From contig CM064545.1 in NCBI GenBank assembly GCA_032716605.1, forward strand, positions 12,728,452-12,792,451: a stretch of DNA of 64,000 bases, given 5' to 3'. This DNA is from Paralithodes platypus. Lineage: Eukaryota > Arthropoda > Malacostraca > Decapoda > Lithodidae. The position numbers were made by a program, and so were the translations under genes. Under the pieces are notes generated by a model that did not search any database, was not told where the DNA came from, and saw nothing but the letters and a program-made list of their open reading frames with translations. This document shows, piece by piece, positions 51,363-61,628 of this stretch (its first letter is position 1; each line of letters begins with the position of its first letter).

Positions 51363-52190
51363 TTAAGTTGGCCTCTCTGATCCTCGAAACACTTGTTTTA
51401 ATCTCTGTAGGTGTTCAGCCCAGGTTTTCCCGAACACGTTTATGTCATCCAAGTATGCCAGACATGTTTCCCAGGTTAATCCTTGTAGGACAAATTCCAT
51501 TAACCTGGAGAAAGTTGCAGGGCCGTTGTATAGGCCAAAAGGCAATACTGTGAATTCGTATAATCTCCCTTGACTCGTGGCAAAAGCTGTCTTTTGTTGG
51601 TGTTCTGGGAGGACTGGTACTTGCCAGTACCCTGCTTGCAGATCCAGGGTAGTGAACCATTTAGCTCTTAATAGGAAATCTAACGAGCCGTCTATCCTGG
51701 GTAGTGGGGTAGCATCCTTTATGGTGACGTCGTTCAGCTGTCGATAATCAATACAAAAACGGGTGGATCCGTCTTTCTTCCGGACGAGTACCACCGGAGA
51801 TGACCAAGGACTTGTGGAATGTCTGACAACTTCAGTTGCCAGCATATCTTCGACTTGGGATTCTTCCTCCTGTCTTTGTATCGGATTTTTCCTCCGGATT
51901 GGTTGTTTGATTGGTTGTCCGACAGGATGGATAGCATGATGAAGTACGTTGGATTTCCCGACGTCTCGGATGGAAGTAGCGAAGATGTCTTGGTAGGTAG
52001 TCATTGAATTCCGCAGATCGGTTTGTTGTTGAGAGGTTAAATGGGAAGGAATATCAGGTATGGGAAGAGGAGTTTGGGAGGTATATTCTGCAGGTACAGA
52101 TAGTTCTTCTGCGTAAGGTTCAAGTTCCCCAATGGCTAACCCTTTTGGTAAGATAATCGGTTGATCGGAGATGTTTGCTATTTTTATGCA
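51363..52190 (-). CDS. pol: Gypsy copy 2: reverse transcriptase core
   Basis: The frame is open from about 52,190; the first ATG is at 52,004. Blocks: LPKGLAIGELEPYAEEL, VLHHAIHPVGQPIK, SPWSSPVVLVRKKDG, FCIDYRQLNDVT, FTTLDLQAGYWQV (Asp), FTVLPFGLYNGPATFSRLM and AYLDDINVFG (YLDD). All RT catalytic residues are present, unlike copy 1, where an extra T shifts the frame before YLDD. The frame ends by a frameshift at RGSERPT. The FGLYNGPATF block differs from the usual FGL.NAPATF by one residue. Confidence 0.88.
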   Translation of the reverse strand, partial: CIKIANISDQPIILPKGLAIGELEPYAEELSVPAEYTSQTPLPIPDIPSHLTSQQQTDLRNSMTTYQDIFATSIRDVGKSNVLHHAIHPVGQPIKQPIRRKNPIQRQEEESQVEDMLATEVVRHSTSPWSSPVVLVRKKDGSTRFCIDYRQLNDVTIKDATPLPRIDGSLDFLLRAKWFTTLDLQAGYWQVPVLPEHQQKTAFATSQGRLYEFTVLPFGLYNGPATFSRLMEFVLQGLTWETCLAYLDDINVFGKTWAEHLQRLKQVFRGSERPT

Positions 52191-52860
52191 ATTAAGTTAA
52201 TTGAGATTAGGCTTGGAGTGGTCAGGCAGTCCCTATCAAAAGGGCTTTGGAGGTGAGGGGTCATTATGGCATCCCCAGGTAAGGTGGGCAAAATGGGTAC
52301 CCATCTTTCATGGTGGGGGGGAAGTGTCACTAGTTTGGACGTGACAGCTTGAGTGGTCTGGAGGAGACAAGTGGTAGGTTTACTCGGGTTCTCCAGATTG
52401 ATCATAACTTTGGGTTTAGGGTTTGAAATTTTGGGTGCTTGGGAGGAGGGTAAGACTGGAAATTTGTATTGGCTTGGTATTCTGGTTAGCTCAGATGAGA
52501 CAATTTATAGGGGGGTTGGGTTTGGCTGGTGGAAGTTTTGGCTGTTGGTAGTGGCTACGTTATTTGAAATTGAAGGGAGGGGGGTGACTTTTGACTTGAT
52601 GACTTTTTTAGGGTATTTTTTTTTTTTTTTTTTTTGAGTGGGGGTGAGAACGTCAGTGTTTTCTTCCCGCAATCGATGGAAGCGCTCAGGGAAGTGAGCA
52701 AATCGAGACCCAAGTATCCATCATACTGGTCTCCTTGGGATCATAGATCATGAAAGAATGATCAGTTCCATGGACAGGGGTACTAACGTATAGTGGAAGA
52801 GTCTGTCCATAGTTTGGTATAATATCATCATTAGCACTCACTAAAACTAGTAACTAAAGT
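52184..52860 (-). pseudogene. pol: Gypsy copy 2: protease C-terminal half and linker (broken)
   Basis: Same content as 38,615-39,290: TLPLYVSTPVHGT, the LGLDLLTSL block, an A run (T run on plus, 52,617-52,635), and LPPHHERWVPILPT. The active-site half is missing here too. Confidence 0.62.
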
Positions 52861-55800
52861 TACTATTTAGTAACTAAGTGTATATATAATATTAACCGGA
52901 GTATTCCACCTGTATTGATGCGACATAGCGGCACTGTCCATGTGTCGTATTGTGCCACGTGCATACCAACCCGGGTTCATCATCTTATTAGGTCGACGTC
53001 TATAATGCCGTCGTTTATGCATGTATTCACTCCTTAGGGTAACTATCTGTTATCCACCATGTTTCTCTTTTCCACTTAACTCCGCATGTTTCACGCCTAT
53101 TAAAAACTCAGTGTTCTAAAAATACAAGCCACATGATTTTCTTCCTAGACATTCCTGATGTACCAACTAAGTATGTATTTCATGAGATAACCACCTTGTG
53201 GGTTATAGTACTTTCATTTGTGTAGGTGCGAAGGCGAGCTCAAAACACCTTCGATTTCCAATCCACAACGAGCCCGATCATGATTATGTCACCCCTATAA
53301 TTAATTATATAACCCACATACCCCCCTTGCTCAGCTGTTCCTTTCTTCTGTAGTAACTAGATATATATATAGATATGTGTCCCGTGCTCAGTTGCCCCCT
53401 TGCCTTGTTTTTTAGTAACTAAGTGTATATATAATATTAACTAGAGTATGCCACCTGTATTGATGCGACATAGCGCCACTGTCCTTGTGTCGAATCGTAT
53501 TCCGTGCATTCCAACCAAGTCCCATTCACCTTAAGTTGACAACAACTAATACCGTCCTTCATGCATGTATTTCAGTCCTTAGGGTAATTATCTTCTATCC
53601 GCCATGTTATTCCTCTCTTCCATTTACTTTTCCACAATTGTTACATGTCTCCCAATCACCACCTCCTAATCCACAATCCACATTACTCTGTTTTGCTTAG
53701 TGACCCCATGCTCATTGGTCACCTGTTTTGTGGGTCACCCTGTCTTTTGCTCCTTCACGCCCCGCTGCACACGCCACCCTACCTGTTCGATCGTAGGGGA
53801 ATGCCACCCCTATGTCCAGTGCATTAAGGGTCACGACCCTAGGTCACGAGCGGCGCGGCGCCTAGCCTCAAACCACCCCCTTTCCAATATCCAAACCCCC
53901 CTGTAAAGACGCCCAGACGAACGTTCTAACATGCCGATCCCGTTCATTTCCTCACCTCAGGGCGGACGGCGCGAGGCTACAGCAGCCAACATCTCACCCC
54001 TAAGAAGTCGACGGTTCCGCCTGACTTGCATTTTCACGAAAACTACTATTATGAGCCCCCTGAGTAATCCTAGTAAGTAAAAACTAGAACCCAGGATCAA
54101 CCCTCCCTAGGAGTATCACTCTTGACACCACCACATCATAAGAAAACCCCATTAGCATAGAGAATCCCATATATACATATTTAAGGAGTGGCATGCCCCC
54201 CACCCCAAAGGGATACCGCCAACCCCCGCGGACGTTCACCATGACCCACACGTAGCCAACATCTTCTTGCCAGACACCAGGTGAATTTCCAACAGGTGAT
54301 GAACTAACCCTCTAAATACCTATCCAAATACCATCCTATCCCATCCTTAACCAACACCAAAATCTTCCTTATCCCATCCTAGATTAAGAATAGCATCTCA
54401 GCTAGACCAGAGAAGGATAATTAGGTGAATTGATGAATAATACCTCCCAGCCTATTCACATAGTGCGCCAGTAAAGTAGTCCCTATGAACCTTCACCAAA
54501 TCCGCCTAAATAACTCTACTAGTACCTCATACTAGAGTTAAGATATCCACGATCATAAATCAGATCACAAGTTACTTACCGCCACATTAAAAAAAAACTC
54601 CCTAACCCCCTAAGTCCACCAGAATAAATTAACTACTTCATAGCATTGACATCCAATCCTTCTAGAACATTCCTGAAGCTTCCTTGACCTGCCTATAAAT
54701 AAGACCCAGAGACAACAGTCGGGCAGTTGAATATTAGAGCCCAAAGCAACGGTTGACTGCATGGTATTGTCATCTAGTGTCCCCCCCCCCCCCCCCCTCA
54801 AGATTCGAGATAACTTCGGCGTTCCGTGATCTGTGCAACTCTGTGAGGAAGTTAATTTAAGTTTTATGAATATATTATTGCATTCGGGACTGCCGGCAGT
54901 AATATTATATTGGTAAACAACCGATTCACCCATTTTTGATTGTTTCCTGAACGTCTGGTAGTGCCTACTTTACTACTTAAGTTCAGGAATAATCATAACT
55001 CATAACTGATCTAAGGCAGAAAGATCGTTATGTTAGAAGGGATTATGTGAGCAACCTAATAGAGGATTCTGCAAGCATAACTCCTTGGCAACAATTGACT
55101 GTAGGCCTTATCAGCATTGTTGACAAAAAGGCGAAAAGCCGCCCGCGTTCCTTGAACCTCTTCTACATATTGGGACGTCATCACGGGTACGCAAAAAGCC
55201 CATCTGTAACCCTTCTCTACACTCCCGGACAACTTGGACGGCCCCGGAGCTGCTGTTAACCCCCGACACCACCGAGACAAGATAACCAGGAAAACTCGAT
55301 CACAGTGTTAACTCGCAAAGTACCAAATTACGGTACCATTAACTCAACCAGCCAGTGTATGCGTTTATGTATCAATCTCTCTGATGTTAGGAAGAAAGTG
55401 ATTTATTATGCTAGTATTTATTAACATATATCAGTGAAATTTAGTTTAGGCGAACTGACTCCCGTAATTATTCTTGCCATCAGGTTTTATCTCGCCAAAG
55501 AAATAAGTCCACATTAGGACTACGGCTCGAGCAAAAGCAATTTTGAAAGAAATTATTGTGACTCCACCAGAAACCTGATTCGCCCTCACTGATATTTTTC
55601 GGTCTGAAGTGTTACCTAAACAGCCGAATATACTAGACCAGTGCAACTAGCTACAGTTATCCCTTTACGTTAATTCTTGGGCTATAACCATATTACCTAT
55701 ACCTTCATCCTAGATTGAGAGTCATATTACCAGAGAGTTAATACAGCGAGATACCTAACCCGCGTGAATAGTGTACTCTAATATCTTACAAATAAGGTGA

Positions 55801-56081
55801 TCAGAAGCATAATACCTGAACGTTGGAAGTGGGAAGTGAACCTCCATCCAAATCCGCGAGAAGTGCTAGAGATTGTAAAAAGTCCAAAACTACGTATCTG
55901 ACTTATTCAATTTACCATTGTTTCAAGTGCACATATAACCATTATTCTACCTAGTGTTTTTGGAGAATAAAGCTGAATTATAAACCATTACTGTGATGTT
56001 ATTTATACCATCGGTTGATTCTATTGTGTACTGTGCGTGAAGTCCTATATACCCAATCTTGCAGAACTCACCTATACCAAG
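52861..56081. other. Unclassified 3.2-kb stretch between Gypsy gag and pol (copy 2)
   Basis: Counterpart of 39,291-42,502 at about 99% identity by eye. The 210-bp direct repeat lies at about 52,867 and 53,414. It differs by small indels, for example an extra ATAAGAAAACCCC-containing stretch near 54,137 and a shorter C run near 54,781. No domain-bearing ORF. Confidence 0.5.
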
Positions 56082-56403
56082 TTAATCCTGTATAAAAGCA
56101 GGGCATAACAATTTAACTTCATGATATTTACGGTCTGCAATGGTCTGACCAAGGACTGGGTTGATAGCTACTTTGATGTAACCCTCAAACTGTGCCCAGG
56201 TTAACCCGGGCATATTGTCACGCACATACCCTGACACCTTAGCTGCGTATTTTCGTAACTTCATTACCACAGTATATATCTTGGATGCATCTTCGTTCCC
56301 GAACGTCATGTCCAGGACCGGTTTGACTATTTCCATATAATTATGTATTGATATCATACTCCTCTGGCTTGAATGCCGGGATATTGAGCGTTTTAGTTGC
56401 CAT
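56082..56403 (-). pseudogene. gag: Gypsy copy 2: short gag-like frame (frameshifted)
   Basis: Counterpart of 42,503-42,824, with the ATG at 56,403. The same frame break after PEEYDINT and the same stop after CPAFIQD are present. One residue differs (FGNED against FGNKD). The break predates the doubling of the internal region. Confidence 0.6.
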
Positions 56404-56498
56404 GGTGAATGTTGTGTGTGATGCTGATTGAGTAATAGCAAGTTTATCAATAACACAAGAAAAGCTGATATGTCGTATCGAGACACCGCTGCCCCCAG

Positions 56499-59085
56499 TG
56501 TTATGCCGGGTTGTTATCCAACTGGCTTCAGTATTATCTATTATCAATCCGGATTTCGGATATTTAGATTTGGAATATTGCTTGACAAGGACACCTCGAG
56601 CTTAGTGAATATGATAATGTTTTACTCAATCAGGCAACTCTAACACAATAAACGCATAAGGTAAATTACACTCTTATTTATTCAATGGCATATTATACAT
56701 AGAATGGGGTACTATACTATGCTATTATAAGGAATAGTAAGTAAGTAGAATGGTGACTTAAGAGAGTTAACTGGTCAATTACATGGTAATAGAAGAATGC
56801 AAATACGCAATGATAGACAGATACATACAGTATATGCACAAACAAGAATCATTGACAATAATACATATGCGAGTAAAGTGTCAAACGCAAAGTATTCTGA
56901 CAAAGACACGGTAGGCTGTGGAACGTATCGCTCAGCTGCGCAGGAATATGCGTGATAGACAACAGGAAGTGAGGCCACGCTCAGGTGAGAATATCAAAGG
57001 TGCCGCGCTATAGGCTATAGTTCAGGTGGACTGCGGTCACAGGAAATAACAATTGGTTTTAATGCAATATTAAATCAGGGACGAAAGTGAGGCAGTTTAT
57101 TTAATTCTAGGAAGGAAGATAAGTTAAATTGGAATTCACCTATCTAAGAGTTTGTTGCGAATAATCTCTCGTACGAGACACAAAAATAATATTCGATCAT
57201 AGACGAGGTCAAATCACATGGGTTGAGGAACTCAGATTCACAAATAAATATAGTGACTGAATCGGAATAGATAACATATAACTTAATATAGATTGGAATA
57301 AATTAACCAACTAATTAAGAAATGCAGATAAAATAGTGTGAGCAAATAGCTTAACAAAATAGCTATCTAGAATGGGCGTACACGACGAAGTTGGACTAAT
57401 GAAATACCAAATATGGGATGAAAGGAGTTCTGAATAAATTAACAAATTCCTAAAAGAACGCAGAACTATTGTAGCGTTGTATTATAACAAATATAATTAT
57501 AATATATGGATTATTATATAAAGTAATAAACAGAATCAATAGCCAAATCGTAGGCGGAATTGATACAAGAATATACAATCTGAATTCCTAGATTGGTGTG
57601 GAAAGAATTATGTGATCCGAATAACGTACATCATCAGATTATTCACAAGAACTAATACATCAGATTTCTTGATAGGAAATGAGTTCTAATTCAACGAAAA
57701 GGGTTCTTTACTTTCAAAAGTAAGGGAAATGATATTCTAAATGTTCTCTGGCGATAATTAGGCGGATATATGGATCCTAAATTGGGCGTAGGTTCTAGGT
57801 ATATATTGGATTGAAGAAGGGAATCAGTTCACGTTATACACTTTTACTTCGACTTGGATACACAAAGAAGAATAAACACATACGAATACAATCTGAGAGT
57901 ATTCCGACTAATTAACAAGTGTAATAATGACTATGTAACGTACGTACAATTAAGGTTCTGAATGAATAACACAGTTTATCTTGGCAATATTTCTTAATAA
58001 ATCACTATACGGATCAAAATTTGATATTTTAGACGGGTATCAAAGGTTCAAGATAGATCTTAAGCACAGATCTAGAATTAACTATAATAGAATACTCGCA
58101 TATTTTATCTTACCTTCACAACAATAGCCACAACTTAAAACACTCAGAGACACTTAGGGCAAAGGGTAGAGGTATCCTTGAACGATAATCTGGTCGACGT
58201 AGGACTTGTGGTTCTGCAGGGCTGGACGTCAGGGAGAACTGCCTCTCTCACAGGTACAGGTGAAGGTGGTTCCAGGCTGGACGTGAGGGTGAGCGGTAAT
58301 ACCAATGTTTACCCCCAACCGGCTTGACCAGTGGAAGGTAGCAATCGTATTTGCTAACTTCCTTCAGGTTTAGTCAGGCTATATTCGGTTTAGTTTTAGT
58401 ATTCAATTTGGTCTATTTCAATAACATAGGAACATGTGGATATCGTTATTTTGGTTATGGTGAAGGCAATTCTTATCTAAAAATACATTGAAGTTATTCA
58501 TTTACACATACAGAGATTTTTCATCTCTCGATTTTGGCCCCCCATTTTTAGAGGGCATTATGGTAACGTAATGGATGATTTCCTGTCCATCGTGGTATCT
58601 AACTTTTCTTATTCTGCAGGGCATATGTTTCCCACTATTTACTTTGGTTGCACTATTCCCAGTCTTCCCGGGAGGTACTGTAGAGGGGGTACTGGGATTC
58701 CCATTTATGGGTGATATTGAAATAGTTCTTCGTGTTGAACTTGCATAAAAAGTTCTTCACTGTATTGCAAGTCAGGCTGGAACTGGTGATATGCCTTTGG
58801 TATTTGTCTCGGCCTCTGCCATTGGAGGAGCTGGGGCCCCTGTGATTGGTCCAGACACGAACTCCTTTCTCATGCAGACTGACCTAGATTCCCGGAAATT
58901 AGAGCATAGGTAGATACGGGAAAATGGGTAGACTGGCCTATTCCGGCAGGTATTAAAGCCTGGGAAACTGGTCGGGTTTTGTTGTCTCTCGCCTTCTCCT
59001 GTTGTCTTTTCCTGCTCCTCTTGGTGTCCTTTATCACTGCTATTCTGGTGTTGGTCTGGATTGGCTGCTGAACCCCGTCATCTCA
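56499..59085 (-). repeat. Gypsy LTR C (deleted and diverged)
   Basis: 2,587 bp. It has the same ends as LTRs A and B but only one minisatellite unit, and a 1.6-kb deletion at about 58,267 that removes the counterpart of 32,352-33,951. It is visibly more diverged from A and B than they are from each other, especially over 58,650-59,085. CTTTT follows at 59,086-59,090. Confidence 0.88.
56683..56747. repeat. Single 65-bp unit (LTR C)
   Basis: One unit only. It carries both the first-unit variant (GGGGTACTATAC) and the last-unit variant (TTATAAGG) of the arrays in LTRs A and B. Confidence 0.95.
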
Positions 59086-59090
59086 CTTTT

Positions 59091-59280
59091 ACTATTGACT
59101 TTAAGCGACCTGGAAGAGGACACCTTAAGTCTTGGTCTTACTTGCAAGTCATACTGTATTCCTTGTGAAGTCGTGAGTCCTCCTATACTCTTGAGATATT
59201 CACTTGATTCACGTATTACCCATATATCTATGTATTAACCACTTTTAGAATTATTTTAGTAATTAAGAGTATTTATCCAT
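59091..59280. other. Right flank of the Gypsy array
   Basis: AT-rich non-coding DNA. The segment TTTTAGTAATTAAGAGTATTTATCCAT just before the second minisatellite reappears inside that array near 60,375. Confidence 0.5.
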
Positions 59281-60655
59281 ATTGCTGGTAGTTATATACA
59301 GTAACTGTGTATAACTGTTAACTCGGCTTATCCATATTGCTGGTAGTTATATACATTAACTGTGTATAACTGTTAACTCGGCTTATCCATTATACTTAAT
59401 ATTGCTGGTAGTTATATACAGTAACTGTGTATAACTGTTAACTCGGCTTATCCATTATACTTAATATTGCTGGTAGTTATATACAGTAACTGTGTATAAC
59501 TGTTAACTCGGCTTATCCATTATATTTAATATTGCTGGTAGTTATATACAGTAACTGTGTATAACTGTTAACTCGGCTTATTCATTATACTTAATATTGC
59601 TGGTAGTTATATACAGTAATTGTGTATAACTGTTAACTCGGCTTATCCATTATATTTAATATTGCTGGTAGTTATATACAGTAACTGTGTATAACTGTTA
59701 ACTCGGCTTATTCATTATACTTAATATTGCTGGTAGTTATATACAGTAACTGTGTATAACTGTTAACTCGGCTTATCCATTATATTTAATATTGCTGGTA
59801 GTTATATACAGTAACTGTGTATAACTGTTAACTCGGCTTATCCATTATATTTAATATTGCTGGTAGTTATATACAGTAACTGTGTATAACTGTTAACTCG
59901 GCTTATCCATTATACTTAATATTGCTGGTAGTTATATACAGTAACTGTGTATAACTGTTAACTCGGCTTATTCATTATACTTAATTTTGCTGGTAGTTAT
60001 ATACAGTAACTGTGTATAACTGTTAACCTTCTTATCCATTATATTTAATATTGCTGGTAGTTATATACATTAACTGTGTATAACTGTTAACTCGGCTTAT
60101 TCATTATACTTAATATTGCTGGTAGTTATATACAGTAACTGTGTATAACTGTTAACTCGGCTTATCCATTATATTTAATATTGCTGGTAGTTATATACAT
60201 TAAATGTATAACTGTTAACTCGGCTTATTCATTATACTTAATATTGCTGGTAGTTATATACAGTAACTGTGTATAACTGTTAACTCGGCTTATTCATTAT
60301 ACTTAATATTGCTGGTAGTTATATACAGTAACTGTGTATAACTGTTAACTCGGCTTATCCATTATATTTAATATGTATTTTAGTAATTAAGAGTATTTAT
60401 CCATATTGCTGGTAGTTATATACATTAACTGTGTATAACTGTTAACTCGGCTTATTCATTATACTTAATATTGCTGGTAGTTATATACAGTAACTGTGTA
60501 TAACTGTTAACTCGGCTTATTCATATTGCTGGTAGTTATATACAGTAACTGTGTATAACTGTTAACTCGGCTTATTCATTATACTTAATATTGCTGGTAG
60601 TTATATACAGTAACTGTGTATAACTGTTAACTCGGCTTATTCATTATACTTAATA
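59281..60655. repeat. Second 65-bp minisatellite, about 20 units
   Basis: Units start ATTGCTGGTAGTTATATAC at 59,281, 59,336, 59,401, 59,466 and so on with a 65-bp period; the second unit is shortened to 55 bp. Each has an inverted pair GTTATATAC/GTGTATAAC around AGTAACT. The sequence is unrelated to the 65-bp repeat in the Gypsy LTRs. Around 60,372-60,405 a copy of the left flank is included, followed by more units. Confidence 0.92.
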
Positions 60656-61408
60656 TGTATTGAGTACTGTACTCTTCCAACCCTCATTAACTTAATTAAT
60701 ATTATACTGTTCAGAATACCATGTAATCAACATATTACACTATCTATTGTTGCTCGCGTCAATGCCTAAAGTGGTGGACTCGGTTGACTTAGGGGTAGCT
60801 AAGCCTGGAAAGCACATAGGCCAGTTTCCCATTGGACTCAAAGACTCTTTAGAGTTAGTAGCCTGATCATCACCAACCTACCATTGCCAAGTTAAGGTGT
60901 AAAACAAAATTCACGCCAGTTTACACCGTATAATGTTATAATGTATTACCTAAATATTACTCAAGAGACAAACATAACAATAGGCATAGTAGGCTACATG
61001 AGAACCGGATACGGATGTGAAAGTGGGATGTTTATATGTTGTGGTCCAGGGCGGAAGCGGGAGAGAGAAAGATTGACAAGAAAATTACATTTACAAAAAT
61101 TGTAGGATATTATAAAGAGCAATATTATTTTGTTTTACAATCTAGATGACCACTCGTCGTCCAGACATAATATGTGTTATCAGCCTGTGACGTCACTTGG
61201 ATCATCCCTGTATGCTGCTGATGTAGCGATACTTTACTGTCTCCGAGAATATCACCAAGAAAGACGGTCATTTACCCAGGCAAGTGGCTCCTCACAAGTC
61301 TAATATCTGGTCATCAGGGGGAGGGAGGAATGAAGGAAGAGAGGAAGACAAGATAAGAAGGAGATAGAGAGTGGAAGAAAGGGAGGAAGACAGGGAGAAG
61401 GTAAAGTA
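60656..61408. other. Non-coding stretch with a purine-rich tract
   Basis: No ORF of note. The plus strand is purine-rich from 61,311 to 61,405 (GGGAGGAA/GAAGAGAGG words), so minus-strand frames there are low-complexity and not genes. I see no known element. Confidence 0.5.
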
Positions 61409-61628
61409 GTACAAAGGTACAAAGGAGTACAAAGGAAATCAAGCAACAACAGGTCTAGTGACCCTTCTAGGTTGCTTGTCCTCCAAAACACTGAGGATCA
61501 AGTGTCCAAACAGTGGTTTAGAGTGGGTAAGGGAACATTGGAAAGGGAACTACTGCCCTGCCACTAACGTGGCAGGACTAGGAAGTTAGTAGGGGACATA
61601 TGGGTTAGTAACTGAGGGGAGGATAAAG
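61409..61628 (-). other. CR1 3' untranslated region with terminal short repeats
   Basis: It starts right after the ORF2 stop and ends in GTACAAAGG repeats at 61,409, 61,417 and 61,427 (plus-strand view). It is shared with the two other CR1 tails in the window, which fixes this as the true 3' end of the family. Confidence 0.85.

Larger units (their letters stand above)
11979..59085 (-). mobile_element. Ty3/Gypsy array: LTR-internal-LTR-internal-LTR, with nested BEL/Pao
   Basis: Three copies of one LTR (11,979-11,992 plus 29,301-34,773; 42,920-48,340; 56,499-59,085) separate two internal regions (34,774-42,919 and 48,341-56,498). All run on the minus strand. The plus-strand ends are TGTTATG and ATCTCA, i.e. 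TG...CA. A purine-rich tract GGAAGAAGGTGG abuts the LTR start (minus strand) and a primer-binding-type site abuts its end. CTTTT flanks the whole array (11,974-11,978 and 59,086-59,090) but not the middle LTR, so it is a single insertion that later expanded. Both pol copies share inactivating lesions. Confidence 0.88.

Noticed and set aside
61300..61491. 63-residue minus-strand frame rich in Leu, Pro and Ser
   Set aside because: It arises from the purine tract at 61,311-61,405 and runs into CR1 3' sequence.
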